A DNA stretch of 64,000 nt from the NCBI RefSeq assembly GCF_002443255.2, contig NW_019211455.1, positions 55,132,338 through 55,196,337 on the forward strand, read 5' to 3'. The position numbers were made by a program, and so were the translations under genes. Origin of the DNA: Varroa destructor (lineage: Eukaryota > Arthropoda > Arachnida > Mesostigmata > Varroidae). Shown in pieces: positions 14,004-26,044 of this stretch (positions are counted from its first letter, which is position 1; each line of letters begins with the position of its first letter). The notes under the pieces are model-generated. The model had not been told where the DNA came from. It did not search any database and saw only the letters and a list, made by a program, of their open reading frames with translations.

Positions 14004-14637
14004 AATGAACACGAAAATAATCTCGATTTAAGTGGATTGATACAACAATAAATCATACAACTTTTTCGTGTTGTTTATTGCGATAACGGAGACAACTATC
14101 CATGAAGACGTATATTCTCTGTTTTCATAAAAGTTTCGTGGACGGGTTGTCAGTTATATACAGAAATGTACAAACAAATCAATACAAACGTAGTATGCAT
14201 TAAAATCAGATAGATGGATGAATGAATGTAAAAAACAAATTCGAAACACTTGGCCTCTATTTCCATATTTTGAGGTATCAATATATGTATGTATGCATAT
14301 ACTGCGTCACGGAAATCGTCTGGGATACTAATTCCTGAAAAGGCAGTAATAACAAACTATTACTATATGATAATTCTTTTTTTCAATAAAAAACAAAATC
14401 TTGATTAAATCTACAATTTTTAACGATCACATAATACAGAAAGCCAACAAGATCAAAAGTCTAGCATAAGGTTCGTCTAAAAGTTGATAGGGACTAAGCT
14501 ATTCCAGACCAGTATTTCTAAAGCTGCAATAGCTTATAACTAATTTCTCAAAGCTACTTCTTTTATATGTCATGACATTCGACCGTCTCAGTTATTCGCG
14601 TGATTCTTCTGCTGCATATATAATATCGTATTTTTTT

Positions 14638-14643
14638 TTATTA
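14638..14643 (-). terminator. AATAAA poly(A) signal (minus)
   Basis: The plus strand reads TTTATT after a run of T, giving AATAAA on the minus strand about 315 bases beyond the stop of the candidate exon at 14957-15146. It is supportive only, since the hexamer is common in AT-rich DNA. Confidence 0.3.
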
Positions 14644-14956
14644 TAACTAAAATTATAGATCATATACGCCATTATTTCATATAATGTAAAGGCGCGTCCA
14701 AAATTAAATCATCAACTACTTATATGCTACCAGTAAAAAAAATTAATTGTAAGCAATAAAACATGTCAATATGTTAAAGCCAAAACTCCATGAGAAGTTA
14801 CATTTCTTGACTCTGCTTTTTAAAGGGTATACATTCATACTGGCAGGGCTCCAAAATTGTCGTTTCGGTGTACCATGGGGAGGGCTCGGAGGTGCGAATG
14901 AAAGCATACGCCAACCCGTTATTTGATTTAGAGCTGAACGTCCGATTCCCAGTGTA

Positions 14957-15146
14957 TTAGGCGTCATCCGAAACACGCATATCCTTTATAAAATCCGTCG
15001 GTGAAGTCATGTAATCCCAGCAACTTCTCGTCGATGATCGTGCCCGAATTTTAAACGTTTTATCTGCCTTTGTCCGACAAGGTCCTTTGGGCATGTTCTT
15101 GTTTCTTTTGCTTCGTTGCTTTGAGTCATTCAGTGCAAATATGCCC
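14957..15146 (-). CDS. Candidate terminal exon of a small basic protein
   Basis: A pyrimidine-containing acceptor (TATGTTTACAG) precedes a frame of 62 codons and a TAA stop at 14957. The peptide is basic, with SKQRSKRNKNMPKG near its start and DFIKDMRVSDDA at its end. The exon begins with one base that would complete a codon left open by two bases. The candidate exon at 17798-17859 leaves exactly two bases (AG), so joining them would give an 83-residue protein. I do not recognise the product, and there may be other exons between the two. The phase match has a one-in-three chance by itself. Confidence 0.25.
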
Positions 15147-16732
15147 CTGTAAACATACATAGATAGGAAAATATGCAAAACCACGTAAAAAAGCCACATG
15201 TTGGTTATCTATCAATTTTTTGCTAGATTAACTCAATGGGTGGAAACTACCACGCCAAGACTACTTTGCCCCATCGGCTATGCGTCACTTAACACAATCG
15301 TCAAATACGTCATGATCGTACCATTTTCGCCTATTGCGTTTCACAGCGCGACCCTGGTGTGATTTCTACTTATATGAAGATTAATTTTCATCAATGCTAT
15401 GAAGCTATATGGAGGGTATTTGACGAATTTGAACCATAATGCCATCATAAAATAGATATTGGTATTTATTTCATGGCGTGGAACCGTAATATATCAACAC
15501 AAATTTACTAAAGCAATGGGACACGATAGTTGGATGGATTGACAACATGAGCGTTATGTTGGCGGAAAGGCGAAACGAGCGAAGAAGACTATACCGACAT
15601 GATAGAATTGATGAAAGTCTAGTGATTTAATTGTCCTCATAGACAAATAGAGGCGTATAGTTCTCTTGTGATTAATGGGTTTCTCAGTGACACAGACGAT
15701 TAAACGTGATCAACATAGATTATTTCTAAAGAGAACTAGCAGATGTGTATGGAACGCATGATCGTATAAGATGAACGACGCATTTGAAAGACACACTTCA
15801 CGTTCAGGAAACAAACGGAAAAAATAGCAGTTACCACTAACTTGGTCTTGTGAAAGAAACGCTCAACTCCATTTTTGAGAGTGTGACCAAAAGAAGGTTT
15901 CAACATCTTCCTTTGGGGTAACGCCGGCTTACCCATGTCGCATCTACAAACGTCAAAGAAACGTAGCAACGGCCAATCCTGTGCGTGGAAACGAGCTCTA
16001 AACGAACTGCTCACCTACCGGCAGACGCACAACAACACGCGCGGATACTGCCGGCTGGACTATCGGTTGGCTACTCTGTGCAAGATGAATTGAAGTGGTG
16101 ACCCGATCTGTCGCAGATGACGTGGATCGTCAAACATGCCAAATGCGTCGAAATTCAACGTACGTTGAAAATCATAATTTGCCCCAGTAGTTTGTCTCAT
16201 GTAAATTGACTAGACCGAGTCGAAAGGGAATGGACTAATAGCACACCATCGAACAAATTTATCCAATGCAGGTGCTCGTCACACGCAGTGCCTTTGCAGC
16301 GTTCTATAAGCGATATCGTTGCACAGTGCTTGCTTGTTATAAAAATGAGATCCACCGACATATTGGGGGTCGGTATTGGACTTTGCAATACAAGTTTACA
16401 ATAGGAACACAAGTCAGAATGCGTAAGTCTATTTGTATTCATGGATATTATTGTAATATAGTCACTGTGGGCGTTCTTCAGACGACAGTGTACAACTGGA
16501 CGTTACCACGAGTTTAGCTTCACGCTCGTTCCTGTCGTGAATTTATCCCATTTACTTCGTTGACCTTACATTCAACTTAACGTAAGTTATTTGTGCCATA
16601 TCATAAGAGCTCATATATATATATATGGTAGTGTTTACAATACAGTGAAGTGCATAATAGCAACTACGGTATATAAGAAATTGGTAACATCACGATTAAT
16701 TTGGCCAATACCTATTGACAATTTCTCTTTAG
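15147..16732. other. No identifiable gene
   Basis: Only short frames. At 15935-16096 (+) a 53-codon frame starting MSHLQTSKKRSNG is too short to judge and unrecognised. On the minus strand near 16016 overlapping donor-like sites (GTAGGTGAG) follow a CpG-rich segment. Confidence 0.35.
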
Positions 16733-16799
16733 GAAAAGCACATCGTTTTCAACCTTCTTCGCGACGACCATAAGCACCTCGACAACGGCAAGGTGATCG
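16733..16799 (+). CDS. Candidate internal exon, unknown protein
   Basis: A clear acceptor (AATTTCTCTTTAG) is followed by 22 codons in one frame with G or C at nearly every third position, reading EKHIVFNLLRDDHKHLDNGK and then VI. It then reaches a donor, G|GTAATT, at 16800. An alternative donor, AAG|GTGATC, lies seven bases earlier and would end in phase 0. The codon bias stands out against the flanks, so coding origin is plausible. No other exon of the same gene was found; the opposite strand is also open but lacks an acceptor. The family is unknown to me. Confidence 0.3.
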
Positions 16800-17797
16800 G
16801 TAATTAACAAAAAGCATACATGAACCTATATTCAAAACTTTTACCGGAACACCCTGCCGCACGAATCATCTCCCTGTGAGAGATCGTTCTCAGTTACAAG
16901 CGTCTGCCTACACGCTTAGCTACTTTTTGAGGCAGCGACTGAAAAACAATCAGTCAGTCGCATGATTCGCTCATTCACAGACGGCCACGAACAAGGAAGC
17001 GGCACACGACAAATCGATCTCCATAGAAAGTACGTTCGCCTCTTCTTGGACTCGGCGTTTTCATACATATCGTATGTACTACACCACCCTGCCTGTGTCG
17101 CTATTCTTCGCCACCCGTCTTGGTACAGTATAGCTAGAAGTCCTGAATGATGGCCCACCACTACCGATGGTAGTAGCTAATCAGTTGTAACCTTCAGTTT
17201 TAGTGGGGTATACAGTGCACTTCCGTTATGCAAAAAACTATCATTGCCAATACGCAGACAGAGCGAGCCGCCCGGCTGTAGGAAGGGCCTGCTTGGCCTA
17301 TCTACCGGAGCACTGCCGGGTGACCCCCAGTAGTTGTAGTGGAAGTACTTAGTAGTCTGCCTGCTACCGGAGAAACAAAGCCGCGCGTTCTGCTTCAGCA
17401 TACGCAGTCTATGGCAGTTCGCATACTGGTCTGACAGAGCTGATGGGGAAGCGTCCACTTGGTATGCTTCCAATAGGCAAGTCTTATTTGTAAAACATAC
17501 AGTTTAGACGATTTCTTTGGTGCTGCACTTCCTTTAACTTACGAAGGACAGCACCAATCTATATGGACTATTTCTCTTTGTATTTTTTTGTTGCCTGACC
17601 CAGTAAGATTCACCGTCCCTGAGGGTTGAAGTTCGAGGTTGTGTTGCAGACCTTAACTTCATGTGTTTAAAGAACTTTGCTACTTCTGCCATCACCACTG
17701 GCAAAGAGGCACCTCAGACTCCAATATCTCTGCTCCGGTTGAAGGCCAAGGCCGTCGGCTCCGGTGCACTATTCAAAGACAGCTCCGGGTGATTTAC

Positions 17798-17859
17798 CTG
17801 ATCATCTGTAACCAATAGAGTGTATTTGCTCTCTCGCCCTCGTTTTCTGACGCAGACAT
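17798..17859 (-). CDS. Candidate first coding exon of a small protein
   Basis: An ATG at 17859 on the minus strand opens 20 codons (MSASENEGERANTLYWLQMI) and ends at a consensus donor, CAG|GTAAAT. Upstream is a GC-richer segment. The acidic start followed by a hydrophobic-aromatic stretch looks protein-like but is not one I can name. The open phase matches the candidate terminal exon at 14957-15146, which would give an 83-residue product across a 2.65-kb intron. Confidence 0.25.
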
Positions 17860-20448
17860 GATCGGCTGTTCTGCTGCTACCTGGATGGCCATCCGCAGAA
17901 CAGAAAAGAAAGTTTAGTATGAACTTGAGCTGCGTGACCATCCACCACTGGTTCGTCTTTCGAATGAGGAAATGCTTAGCGGCACTTCTAGACCTGGGCG
18001 TCATGCCACGCTGCGCCACTGGCTATATAGATGTATATGCAGACAACATGGCCCCAAACACATACAGACATAAAGCCACTACCTGGATATTGAACAGCAT
18101 AGCACCCGTTTACAGATTATCGTAACGACGTTTTTCGAGATCATGATATTTCGTAAATACTTTATGAGGAAGGGTTCGCGGCAGGCCTGCTGTGGATTGT
18201 GACCGGTAAAAAAGAAAGAAGAAAAATTATCCTCCCTTCTGCTCCGACAATCCGGTTCCTGTCCGCGGACGCTCTGGGTGTCTGTACCTGAATTAGGTTG
18301 CTACCGCTCTCAAGTCGTTCAAAGCGGAGGCCCACGAGACCGGTACACTGCGAGCGCAGTATAACCCAGACAGACAGTGCGTCCCTAGCCGTCGATTGCG
18401 CCCCATAAATAGAACGGGTTGAGGGGAGATTTAAGGAGAGAGACCGAAAGAGTCGTCCTTCACGATGCTAGTTCATCGTAGTCGTTGGAGGACGCTACAG
18501 TGAGGAAATGTACACACCTTTACATATAGACAAATATCCTTGATACCCAACGCGTCTCCGGACGCCGGTAGCCAAGCTAAAATGCGGATCTCTATCGACG
18601 CAAGAAGTGTCATAAAAGACGGAAGCAAGGGTTAAATGAAGGCTGAGGTGAGAATTCAAACGACGTTTCCAAGGTGAAGGTGTGACCTCAGTCTAAGGCC
18701 GGGGAGCGTTGTCTAGAAAATAATACGATACAAACAGAAGCGATCGTAGATATTAGTGTGTAACTGTTTATGAAAGTTAAGTAAGTGAGCGAAATGAAGT
18801 TCTCGGCCAAGGACGAATGTACAAAGGTAACAGATAGAAGACGAAAAGAAACCCTAGTTTTTTTTCTATGTGGAGAACGGACAGACAGACTTGAATTGAT
18901 TTATTGATTATTTTTTAATTTCTCGAGGTAAAGAGAAATACCGATTTATAATATCAATGTGTTTGTATAATTGAATTCCTTTTCAGATTTCTTGACAATA
19001 GTTACGAACAATACCAGTTATAGGAAAACCCCTAGAAGCAACTGACGAGTTTGCCCGGCGGTCGCGGACGTTCACTTTATATGGCCTAAAGTATATCGAA
19101 CTCTACGTGACAGCGAAGTAATAATATATTAGCTTTCAAAACTTAGGGATATGTGATGGTCCAAGTTAAAAGCTATGCATAGACACACTCTGTGCTGGAA
19201 GTTAACTGCCTAAAGTAGTGCTTGACATCCGTACCCTAGACTTCGGAGTTGTCTAAATTGTATTGAAGTCGCAATAATGCAAAATAGATCTTGTTGGCGT
19301 CTGTGTACGATGTTATGCAATGGCTTAACAAAGACATTTCGCAAATTAACTAAAAACAGGATCTGAACCACGAATCATTATTACCTATAGCTTCTAAAAA
19401 TACGTGACGAGATCGCTTAGCATAGCGTATTCTCTGAATCAAATCCTAGCTTCAATATCGACTATAATATATAATAGTAACTATACAGTACACTACTAAT
19501 ATTTTAATGCCTCGTTACTTTCGTTGGCATGATCGTAAACGTTCTAAAACTAGGAAATCTCCGATCTCATTTCCCGCCTTTTCGATCAGCCCGCCATTGG
19601 CGCCAGTTAATAGATAGAATTCTGGGCAATCTCGACGATGCGTCGTCTGCTGTGGCAGTCATCCGTTGTTTGCTTCGGGCCTGCACAGGGCAGAGGCCGG
19701 CATTTTTGCGCCACTACGAGTCCGTCTTTATCTGTATTTGCTCAGTTAGTTAGTACAAGTCGCTTTGTGTGAGACAAATCGTTCGGTCATAATTACAGGG
19801 TCCACATACTATGTGATTGTTTGTTTGGCGCGCAGACTTAACTTTGCCATTGCCTGAACAGAGGGTAGTCGTTGCCGTGTCGTGGAGACAGTCGATCTGA
19901 AAGCAGGTAAACCTCTATACTGATTAATATAGCATGGACTGATTATCAAATAGACCCAAGCAAAGTTAATGTGAAGAGACACTGACCCGAGGTTGAGGTC
20001 AAGCTCGCGCCATGTGTTGTTCAGGTGATTTGTATTTTTGCTTTGTATTCGCGTGCGATTCATCGTGGCATCTTGTTTTTCCGTATTTTATCATAGTTAT
20101 TATTATCGGTGAGATGCAGTGCATTCAGTAATAGCTAACCAGTACCTGGGTAAGCAAAAAAATTTAGAACATTTTCTAGTTTCTCGATATTGAAACAAGG
20201 ATGTATGGTAGCTGTAAAAAAAAAGCGGAAACTCCAATACGAAAGCGGGAAGATGGGGATCTTTCACGTGAGCAAAAAGCTTATATGAAAAGCTTTCAAC
20301 AGTGAAACAATTATGGCTTGTGTTCACTAAATTTGGGTATAGCTATAGTGATCATCTGAGACCGTTCATTGGAATCATTCGGGCTTTTAACAAGCAACTT
20401 GCGGTGAGCCCTGGAAAATAAAAAAATTCAAGTAGACTACGAATAGCT
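17860..20448. other. No identifiable gene; GC-richer block, then AT-rich
   Basis: Positions 18,180-18,720 are relatively CpG-rich but all frames are broken. From 18,900 the sequence is AT-rich. A SINE-like repeat copy at 19139-19225 is listed separately. Confidence 0.4.
19139..19225 (+). repeat. SINE-like repeat, copy 1 (diverged)
   Basis: Aligns by eye with 40248-40338: shared blocks include AAACTTAG, TAGACACACT, TGTGCTGGAAGT and AACTG, in the same order and spacing with small gaps. This copy has lost the recognisable internal promoter B box that the second copy keeps, so it is older or more decayed. Confidence 0.55.
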
Positions 20449-20772
20449 ATGGCAGCGGAGACAGCTTGCCGCGTAAACCTCGTGCTCAGTAAAGGATGTA
20501 CTACTAGAAACACTTTGAGCCGTTGGCTCAAAAGGTTCCAGCACGGAAATTTGGAACGTGAAAATGAGTCTCGTAAAAGACCTTCTGCGAAGATCAATAA
20601 CCAAGAGTTGGATTCTGCGATGGTAGCCGACCGATCTCAAAGTGGACGGGCCTTGGCGCGCATGTTTGATGTACGTACAGACACTATACTTGCTCATCTC
20701 GATCAAATAACTGAAATGGACGAATCGGACCAATGGATGTCACGTAGTATTTATCAATCCGATTTGAAGTGA
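20449..20772 (+). pseudogene. Decayed mariner transposase, N-terminal part
   Basis: A 107-codon frame resembles the N-terminal helix-turn-helix DNA-binding half of mariner-family (IS630/Tc1/mariner) transposases of the SETMAR/mori type. Visible landmarks in order are AAETACRVN, a W..RF..GN segment (residues about 26-35), the E...RP..I.N.EL hinge, and an ARMFDVRTDTILAHLDQI second helix-turn-helix (about residues 68-86). The canonical WVPH linker is altered and followed by a stop at 20770. I see no catalytic DD(D/E) domain downstream in any frame, so the element is broken and inactive. Terminal inverted repeats were not identified. Confidence 0.75.
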
Positions 20773-21447
20773 TTGACACCAGTTTGTGGCACTGCTAAAA
20801 AGAACCACCAGGCCAACTGGTCATTGGCTCAAGCGTTTTTCACTGGACAATTGGCAAAAAAAAAACACCGAATGAGGTAGAAATCAATTGTACGATTCCA
20901 CTGAGTAGTTGTATCAATCGTTTCTTTTTGCTGTCTGTTGACAAGTTCGAAAAGGCTGCGAATGTATCCGAGCTTATTTGTAGATAAGAGTCGCAGACAC
21001 TACTCGCTTGGCTTCTATCTGAATAGCAACAAAAGGGTTCATCTTTGTCTGGGTGTATTAAATGATCTGAAAGTATAAATAGTAGAAGATTCTGCATTAA
21101 TAGCTTTTGGCAGATATAGTCCTCTTACCTACGTAAGCTAAACAACGTTATGCCGGCACTGTGAATTTAACTAGGGCTAAATGTGGCTATGGTAACAAGC
21201 TTTGCTTTATAGGGAGATGTGTAAAAAAGATTTATGATATTGATTTATTCTTTCATATCGTCAATTTAGTTAATATAGTTAGTCGTGCTCAACAAGAATC
21301 CTGCATGATCGACAACTGAACGTATACAGTGGTGCATTCAATTTTCATTTGTATTATATTTCATATTGTTGTTGAATGTGAATGATTATCAGTCAACGAC
21401 TAGGGTATTGAATTCGTTGCGATGCTTTACTCCATTTAAAGAGGTTC

Positions 21448-21450
<3 letters not shown>
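20773..21450. other. No gene; likely decayed transposon remainder
   Basis: All frames are interrupted. It could be the eroded C-terminal part of the mariner copy, but I see no conserved transposase motif. Confidence 0.35.

Positions 21451-21481
<31 letters not shown>
21451..21481 (+). repeat. Poly(A) tract of 31 bases
   Basis: A pure A run follows TTCAGT. It may be the tail of a retroposon inserted on the plus strand, or simple expansion. I cannot delimit an element upstream of it. It lies about 420 bases before the SUB1 start codon. Confidence 0.9.
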
Positions 21482-21482
<1 letters not shown>

Positions 21483-21898
21483 AGTCGTGCAGCTACACTG
21501 CTGCTTTTTTATCTTGTATCTCATAAACAAATTGGCAAGTCTTTGTAGTACTCTGTCTTGTCTGATATTCGAATGTCATTAGACACTTGACTTATGTATG
21601 CACACTTATTTATGCGTGGCGATCTTCCAACATTAACATTGTGTCTAAACCAGTGGATTTCAGTACCGGTTAGCTGACTTTATATTACTGTCATTATTAT
21701 TATTAACTCGCAATCGGGCATTCCATTTTATTCAATAGGAGGCCATCGACTCATCTTCACAAAGCGCGTTTTGCATGAACGCGACATTTATACCGTTTGC
21801 TTATTTTCCCAAAAGTGCCTTTCGGTTGATGAACATACTAGCTGACTAGATTCACTGTTTTTGTTATAGATAAATAGTATCGCACAGATTGTACTGAA

Positions 21899-22358
21899 AT
21901 GCCGAAACCAAGCAAAAAGGATCTGTCCGATTCGGACTCGGGTCCCGAAGATAGGAACCCCGTCCCAACGAAAAAAAGGAAGTCTGACGCCGAAGACACC
22001 TTTGAACTGAGCAAGATGCGACAAGTTTCCGTCAGTGATTTTAAAGGTAAAGGCAATGATTCTGAGCTCGTCTACTATACCCTAATTGTAATAACAAAAT
22101 TGGAATTCAGTTTTTGATATGCCGGCTATTATATAATGATCTGTTCTCCTAACGTTATAATACTATCTTCTCTTTTTCATATCCACGTACCTCTTCAACC
22201 GTTCAGGCAAACTGTTCGTAAACATTCGTGAATACTACGAAGACAGCAATGGAGAAACGCGTCCGGGCAAAAAAGGCATCGCCCTGTCCATCGACCAATG
22301 GGAGAAACTCAAGGAGCACATGGTTGACATCGATAAAGCTATTAAGGCCAAGTCCTAA
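21899..22358 (+). CDS. SUB1: Transcriptional coactivator PC4/SUB1 (two exons)
   Basis: Coding exons are 21899-22046 and 22207-22358, with a 160-base GT-AG intron (AAAG|GTAAAG, CGTTCAG|GC) that splits a glycine codon. The product is 99 residues. Residues 1-39 form a serine-, aspartate- and lysine-rich acidic/basic tail with SDSDSGPED, typical of the regulatory N-terminus. The rest is the single-stranded-DNA-binding PC4 fold, visible as VSVSDFKGKLFVNIREYYED, then GETRPGKKGIALS and QWEKLKEHMVDID. PC4 binds melted DNA and general transcription factors and aids RNA polymerase II activation in the nucleus. Length fits animal orthologs of about 110-127 residues. The start is the first ATG of the frame. 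An AATAAA follows at 22696. Confidence 0.95.
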
Positions 22359-22695
22359 ACAACTTGAAGGTGCACAATTTGTTTCTTCAAAGATGAGAAA
22401 CGTTCCGGACAAGCGGTCCCTAAATATTCTTATTTTGCATCTCTATGACTCTGCTATGACGAGAACTACCATCATTGTTATTGGGTTAACGCCCTTGTGC
22501 CCTTACGTTGACGGCCTTTGAGCCTTACTTGGACCTGCGATATTACACTCTTTCAGTTCAAAAGGAAGAGCTACCTATAACTCCTAGATTTAATGGGGTT
22601 TCGGCAGGTACTTGATTTTAACGTCAGTGGTAGCAGTCGGACATCCAGCGCAGATACAAAGCCGGTGGTTGATTGTTCATATAGTATTTCTGCAA

Positions 22696-22701
22696 AATAA
22701 A
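22696..22701 (+). terminator. AATAAA poly(A) signal of SUB1
   Basis: AATAAA, 338 bases after the SUB1 stop. A second AATAAA lies near 22919 and could serve a longer 3' end. Confidence 0.6.
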
Positions 22702-25700
22702 GAACAAGAATATTAACATGGACCGTTGTTCAGGATAAAGAACCATACAAAAACTTCAGATTGTTTTATATTTATTTTCGATTAATATTCCTGTTAACTT
22801 GAACTCTAATTAATGATAGAATCGTTGTTGTTTCGTGTACGGCAATGATCGGAAAAGTTTTTAGGCATTTTGGCGAAAATATCGTGTTTGTACACATCAT
22901 TGAAATGTACATAAAGCAATAAAGAGAAAAATTATATTATTAAGTGAACTTAGGCGATGTTATCATTCTTCGAGAAAAGGCTCATGATGATAAGCTTTTT
23001 AGTATAGTAGTTTAACAAAATTAACGTATTGATAAAGCGTGGAAAGATCGTCATTGGACGAGCACGATAAACGTAATCATCTACTGTGGGTGTGATAGTC
23101 AAGAGCTGATGTTGGTGTCAACATTAGGGTAAAAATTTGTTAGAATTAATTATATTGAAACACAAAGCCTTTGGATATTTAGTTCCTTACCATCGATACT
23201 TTTACATCGAGTTGGAATTTACAGTTGGAATGGAAACATTTACAGTTTGCTTTTTCTCGGGTCAAGCATTTTCGATGTGAATTGTACTTAGTTGGTAGTG
23301 GCATGAGCAAATTTCTGACTGAAATGCGCTGTAATTGTTGGCTTAGCGTTTAGCCTACATTAGATCAATACTACAAAACCTTCAATTTTCAGCAAAAAAC
23401 ACAGTTGTTATCCTCTAAGTGAGAGTTTGTGATCATTTGATTGTATAACTGTTTTTAGAAGTCGTTTAATTCAATAGATGACGTTTCCATTAAGCATTAC
23501 GATATACTATTCATACTACCGAGGTATTTTTATAAAATAACCGGTTCAAAGACCTCCGCGGTTTTCTTGGCTCTTTAACATATGTCGTGTAGTCTTTTCC
23601 TCTGTTCATTGAGACGTTCAATATATATAATAGTAAAATACGCTTGTGGTAATTACGTGTAGAGTATTTAAAGCTGACGTGTACATATAAGAAGAATTAC
23701 ATCACGAGTTCGTAATACATTTATTCACATATGTGCATGTTGGTGAAGTGTTTCTATATTTATTATAAGACCAAAAACGAATAAATGTAACACACAAATA
23801 GACACATGTATGAAAATTAGCTATATATTTATAGCAGCCCAAAAACTGCTACGAAGTCCAGTCCTAATAAATGAGCGAAGTAGTGACAAAATAATTCTTA
23901 TCATATTTATTAGTTTCATTCATTACTAACTCTGTTTCTAAAGTTATTAAGGGTCTGAAAGATCTTACTGCCTGTTTCTTTGGTGAAATCAATTTCGAGC
24001 ACCTTTGAGAAACCATTTGCCTTGAGACGTTTTGAATTTTCTCCATAGCTGACTTATTTTCAATAGACCTCCGTGCTGGTCCTAGTATTGTTTCAAGGGC
24101 TCACGAGCAATCTGAGTGAACCGAAAAAAAGAGGGAATAACGAATTTAATCACCGTCTCTGTTGCTGGGACTTTTATTAAAAAGTAAATTTCTTTAAACC
24201 TAGTTAGGCTTTAAATTTTGCGTCCCGTACAGCTTTCGTAAATCATTAGTTCGCGCAGCTGGCTCTTTGGCGCGAAACGGAAAGTGTCTAGGCTCGTTTC
24301 CGAACCTCGATCACCTTATACATCTACAGTTTATTAGACAAACACATTACCGCTGCATCGTCACTAGGACATCCACTCTCTTATTGACACCGAATTTTTA
24401 GATCCTATTTATACTCTCCTATATGAAATTGTAATTTAAACTTATAGCATACATGTTAAACCAATCATGATCTACGCAACGCAAGTGTCGAACTATGACT
24501 TAACCTAAGCAGCGGAGCTTGTAAAGGAAGTCCTAGAGGAGTTCCTTTACAAGTTTCGCAAGGAGGCGAAAGGAGTATCAGAGAAGTGTCAGCGTAATAA
24601 AGATACAGTTAAAACTATACCTATTTGAGATTTTCTTAGAGTTATTGATAAAATAATGTTTACTAGAATTGGAAAAAACACAATTGCATATGGTGGAAAG
24701 GTGCTTGAATATTACCGAGATCAGAACCGGAGCTAAAAAGTGTTTTAGCAAATTTCGCAACAAAACGATGCGTGAACAATCTTTTTCCATGAATGTTATG
24801 CATTGAGAATGAATGCTATGTATAAGTTTCATTTTGTAAAACCGTGCCAAAGCTTTTTAATGATGCACGACTATAAATTAGGCAAATCCATGAAGGCTTT
24901 GGGGCTTTCGCGCCATATTTTCTCCTAGGGCCCGACGAGACTAGATGTCGCACGGGTGTTACATTTTGGTTAGCTTTTGCATTTAGTGCAACAACAATAA
25001 TCCAAATAAAACAACGTGCAATTTCAGAACCGCGTGTAAAAAACATCTGAGTGAGAGCACCTGTGTTTTTGTGAGGGTGTCGTAGTGTGCGAAGAAGTAT
25101 TCAGACACCAAAAAAAAAGGTGAGATGTGAGGCTCATGTAATCCACTGAGGTCCAACTGACATTTTTGAAGATACATAGTCAACAGTCGTATAATACACG
25201 TCCATGTTTTACGAAGAAGAGGTGTGAAAGTTGATGATCTATGGCAAAATAGTCGTTTATGTTCGAATATTAACTTCGGCAAAATTACTTTAATACAGTT
25301 ATTATTTTTGAAAAAAAAAAGATAAAAAGGATGACCTTGAGCTAAAGCTTGTGAAATCCATGCACATTACATGTGGCAAAAAAAATCACTGACTGGCATG
25401 TTAACTATGAAGATAAACGTTAAGTTGATTGGCCATTTTAAATTAATTGCTTAATTTCCGGCCGGTTTCGGCACGAGTCAAAGAATGCTGTGCTTAAAAC
25501 GTTGACCAGCATTGTAATTTTTCCTAAGGTTACCGTGTACGTATGCAAAAATGGGAAAAAATGGTCATGCAGTACGAGGGTACATTCAAATTAAATATAA
25601 TACATCTATATTAGTGTGTACGATGATTTTCTGTATTAATCAGCGAAAGTACCAATCTTTCATGCGTGGTATTATAGTACAATTCAAAAGTAGCGTTCTC

Positions 25701-26044
25701 AATCGGGTTTTCTTGCATCGAGCAAGAATTGTTTTCCCCTTCTGCGTTGTAAGAGAAGATGTTCTTGTTAACTTAAGCTGCACAATAAAAGATTAAAAAA
25801 GTTACTTACTCTAGGTAATTCTGGGCAGTGTATTGTCAAAATGAAAAAGTACCAACCGCGGGGTGTAATTCACATTAAAGCTTTGACAATGACTAAATTA
25901 CAATAGAACTACATTAGCTAACCATTGCCGTTAATTATTTCTCGCCATGTGCATATTTACTTCGCTATCGTGCATATTTTCATATCTAATATGAAGGCGT
26001 AAGTAAGGCTGTCATAACCTATTGCTCTATTTCAGATCTCTATT
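22702..26044. other. Intergenic, AT-rich; no gene seen
   Basis: No family match in any frame of the 3.3 kb between SUB1 and DDX31. A perfect-armed hairpin at 24518-24553 is listed separately. Just before DDX31, TTGCTCTATTTCAG at 26024-26037 looks like a splice acceptor, so DDX31 may have a non-coding first exon somewhere in this stretch. Confidence 0.5.
24518..24553. repeat. Inverted repeat hairpin
   Basis: Two perfect 12-base arms, CTTGTAAAGGAA and TTCCTTTACAAG, enclose 12 bases that can pair further as TCCT/AGGA. The predicted stem is 12 plus 4 base pairs with one mismatch. Nothing nearby explains it as a gene end. Confidence 0.85.

Larger units (their letters stand above)
9902..14637. other. 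No identifiable gene; CpG patch and TA microsatellite
   Basis: A CpG-rich patch continues to about 10,360. Several short open frames at 12.1-13.4 kb lie in a GC-richer zone with broken frames on both strands, which may be an old decayed coding or repeat sequence; none shows a family motif. On the minus strand at about 12,722 a pyrimidine tract ending in GTTTGCAG resembles a splice acceptor before a 104-codon frame that I cannot assign. Confidence 0.35.

Noticed and set aside
24816..25282. Overlapping minus-strand frames considered as a second mariner copy
   Set aside because: None of the transposase motifs (helix-turn-helix, WVPH, DD34D) is present.
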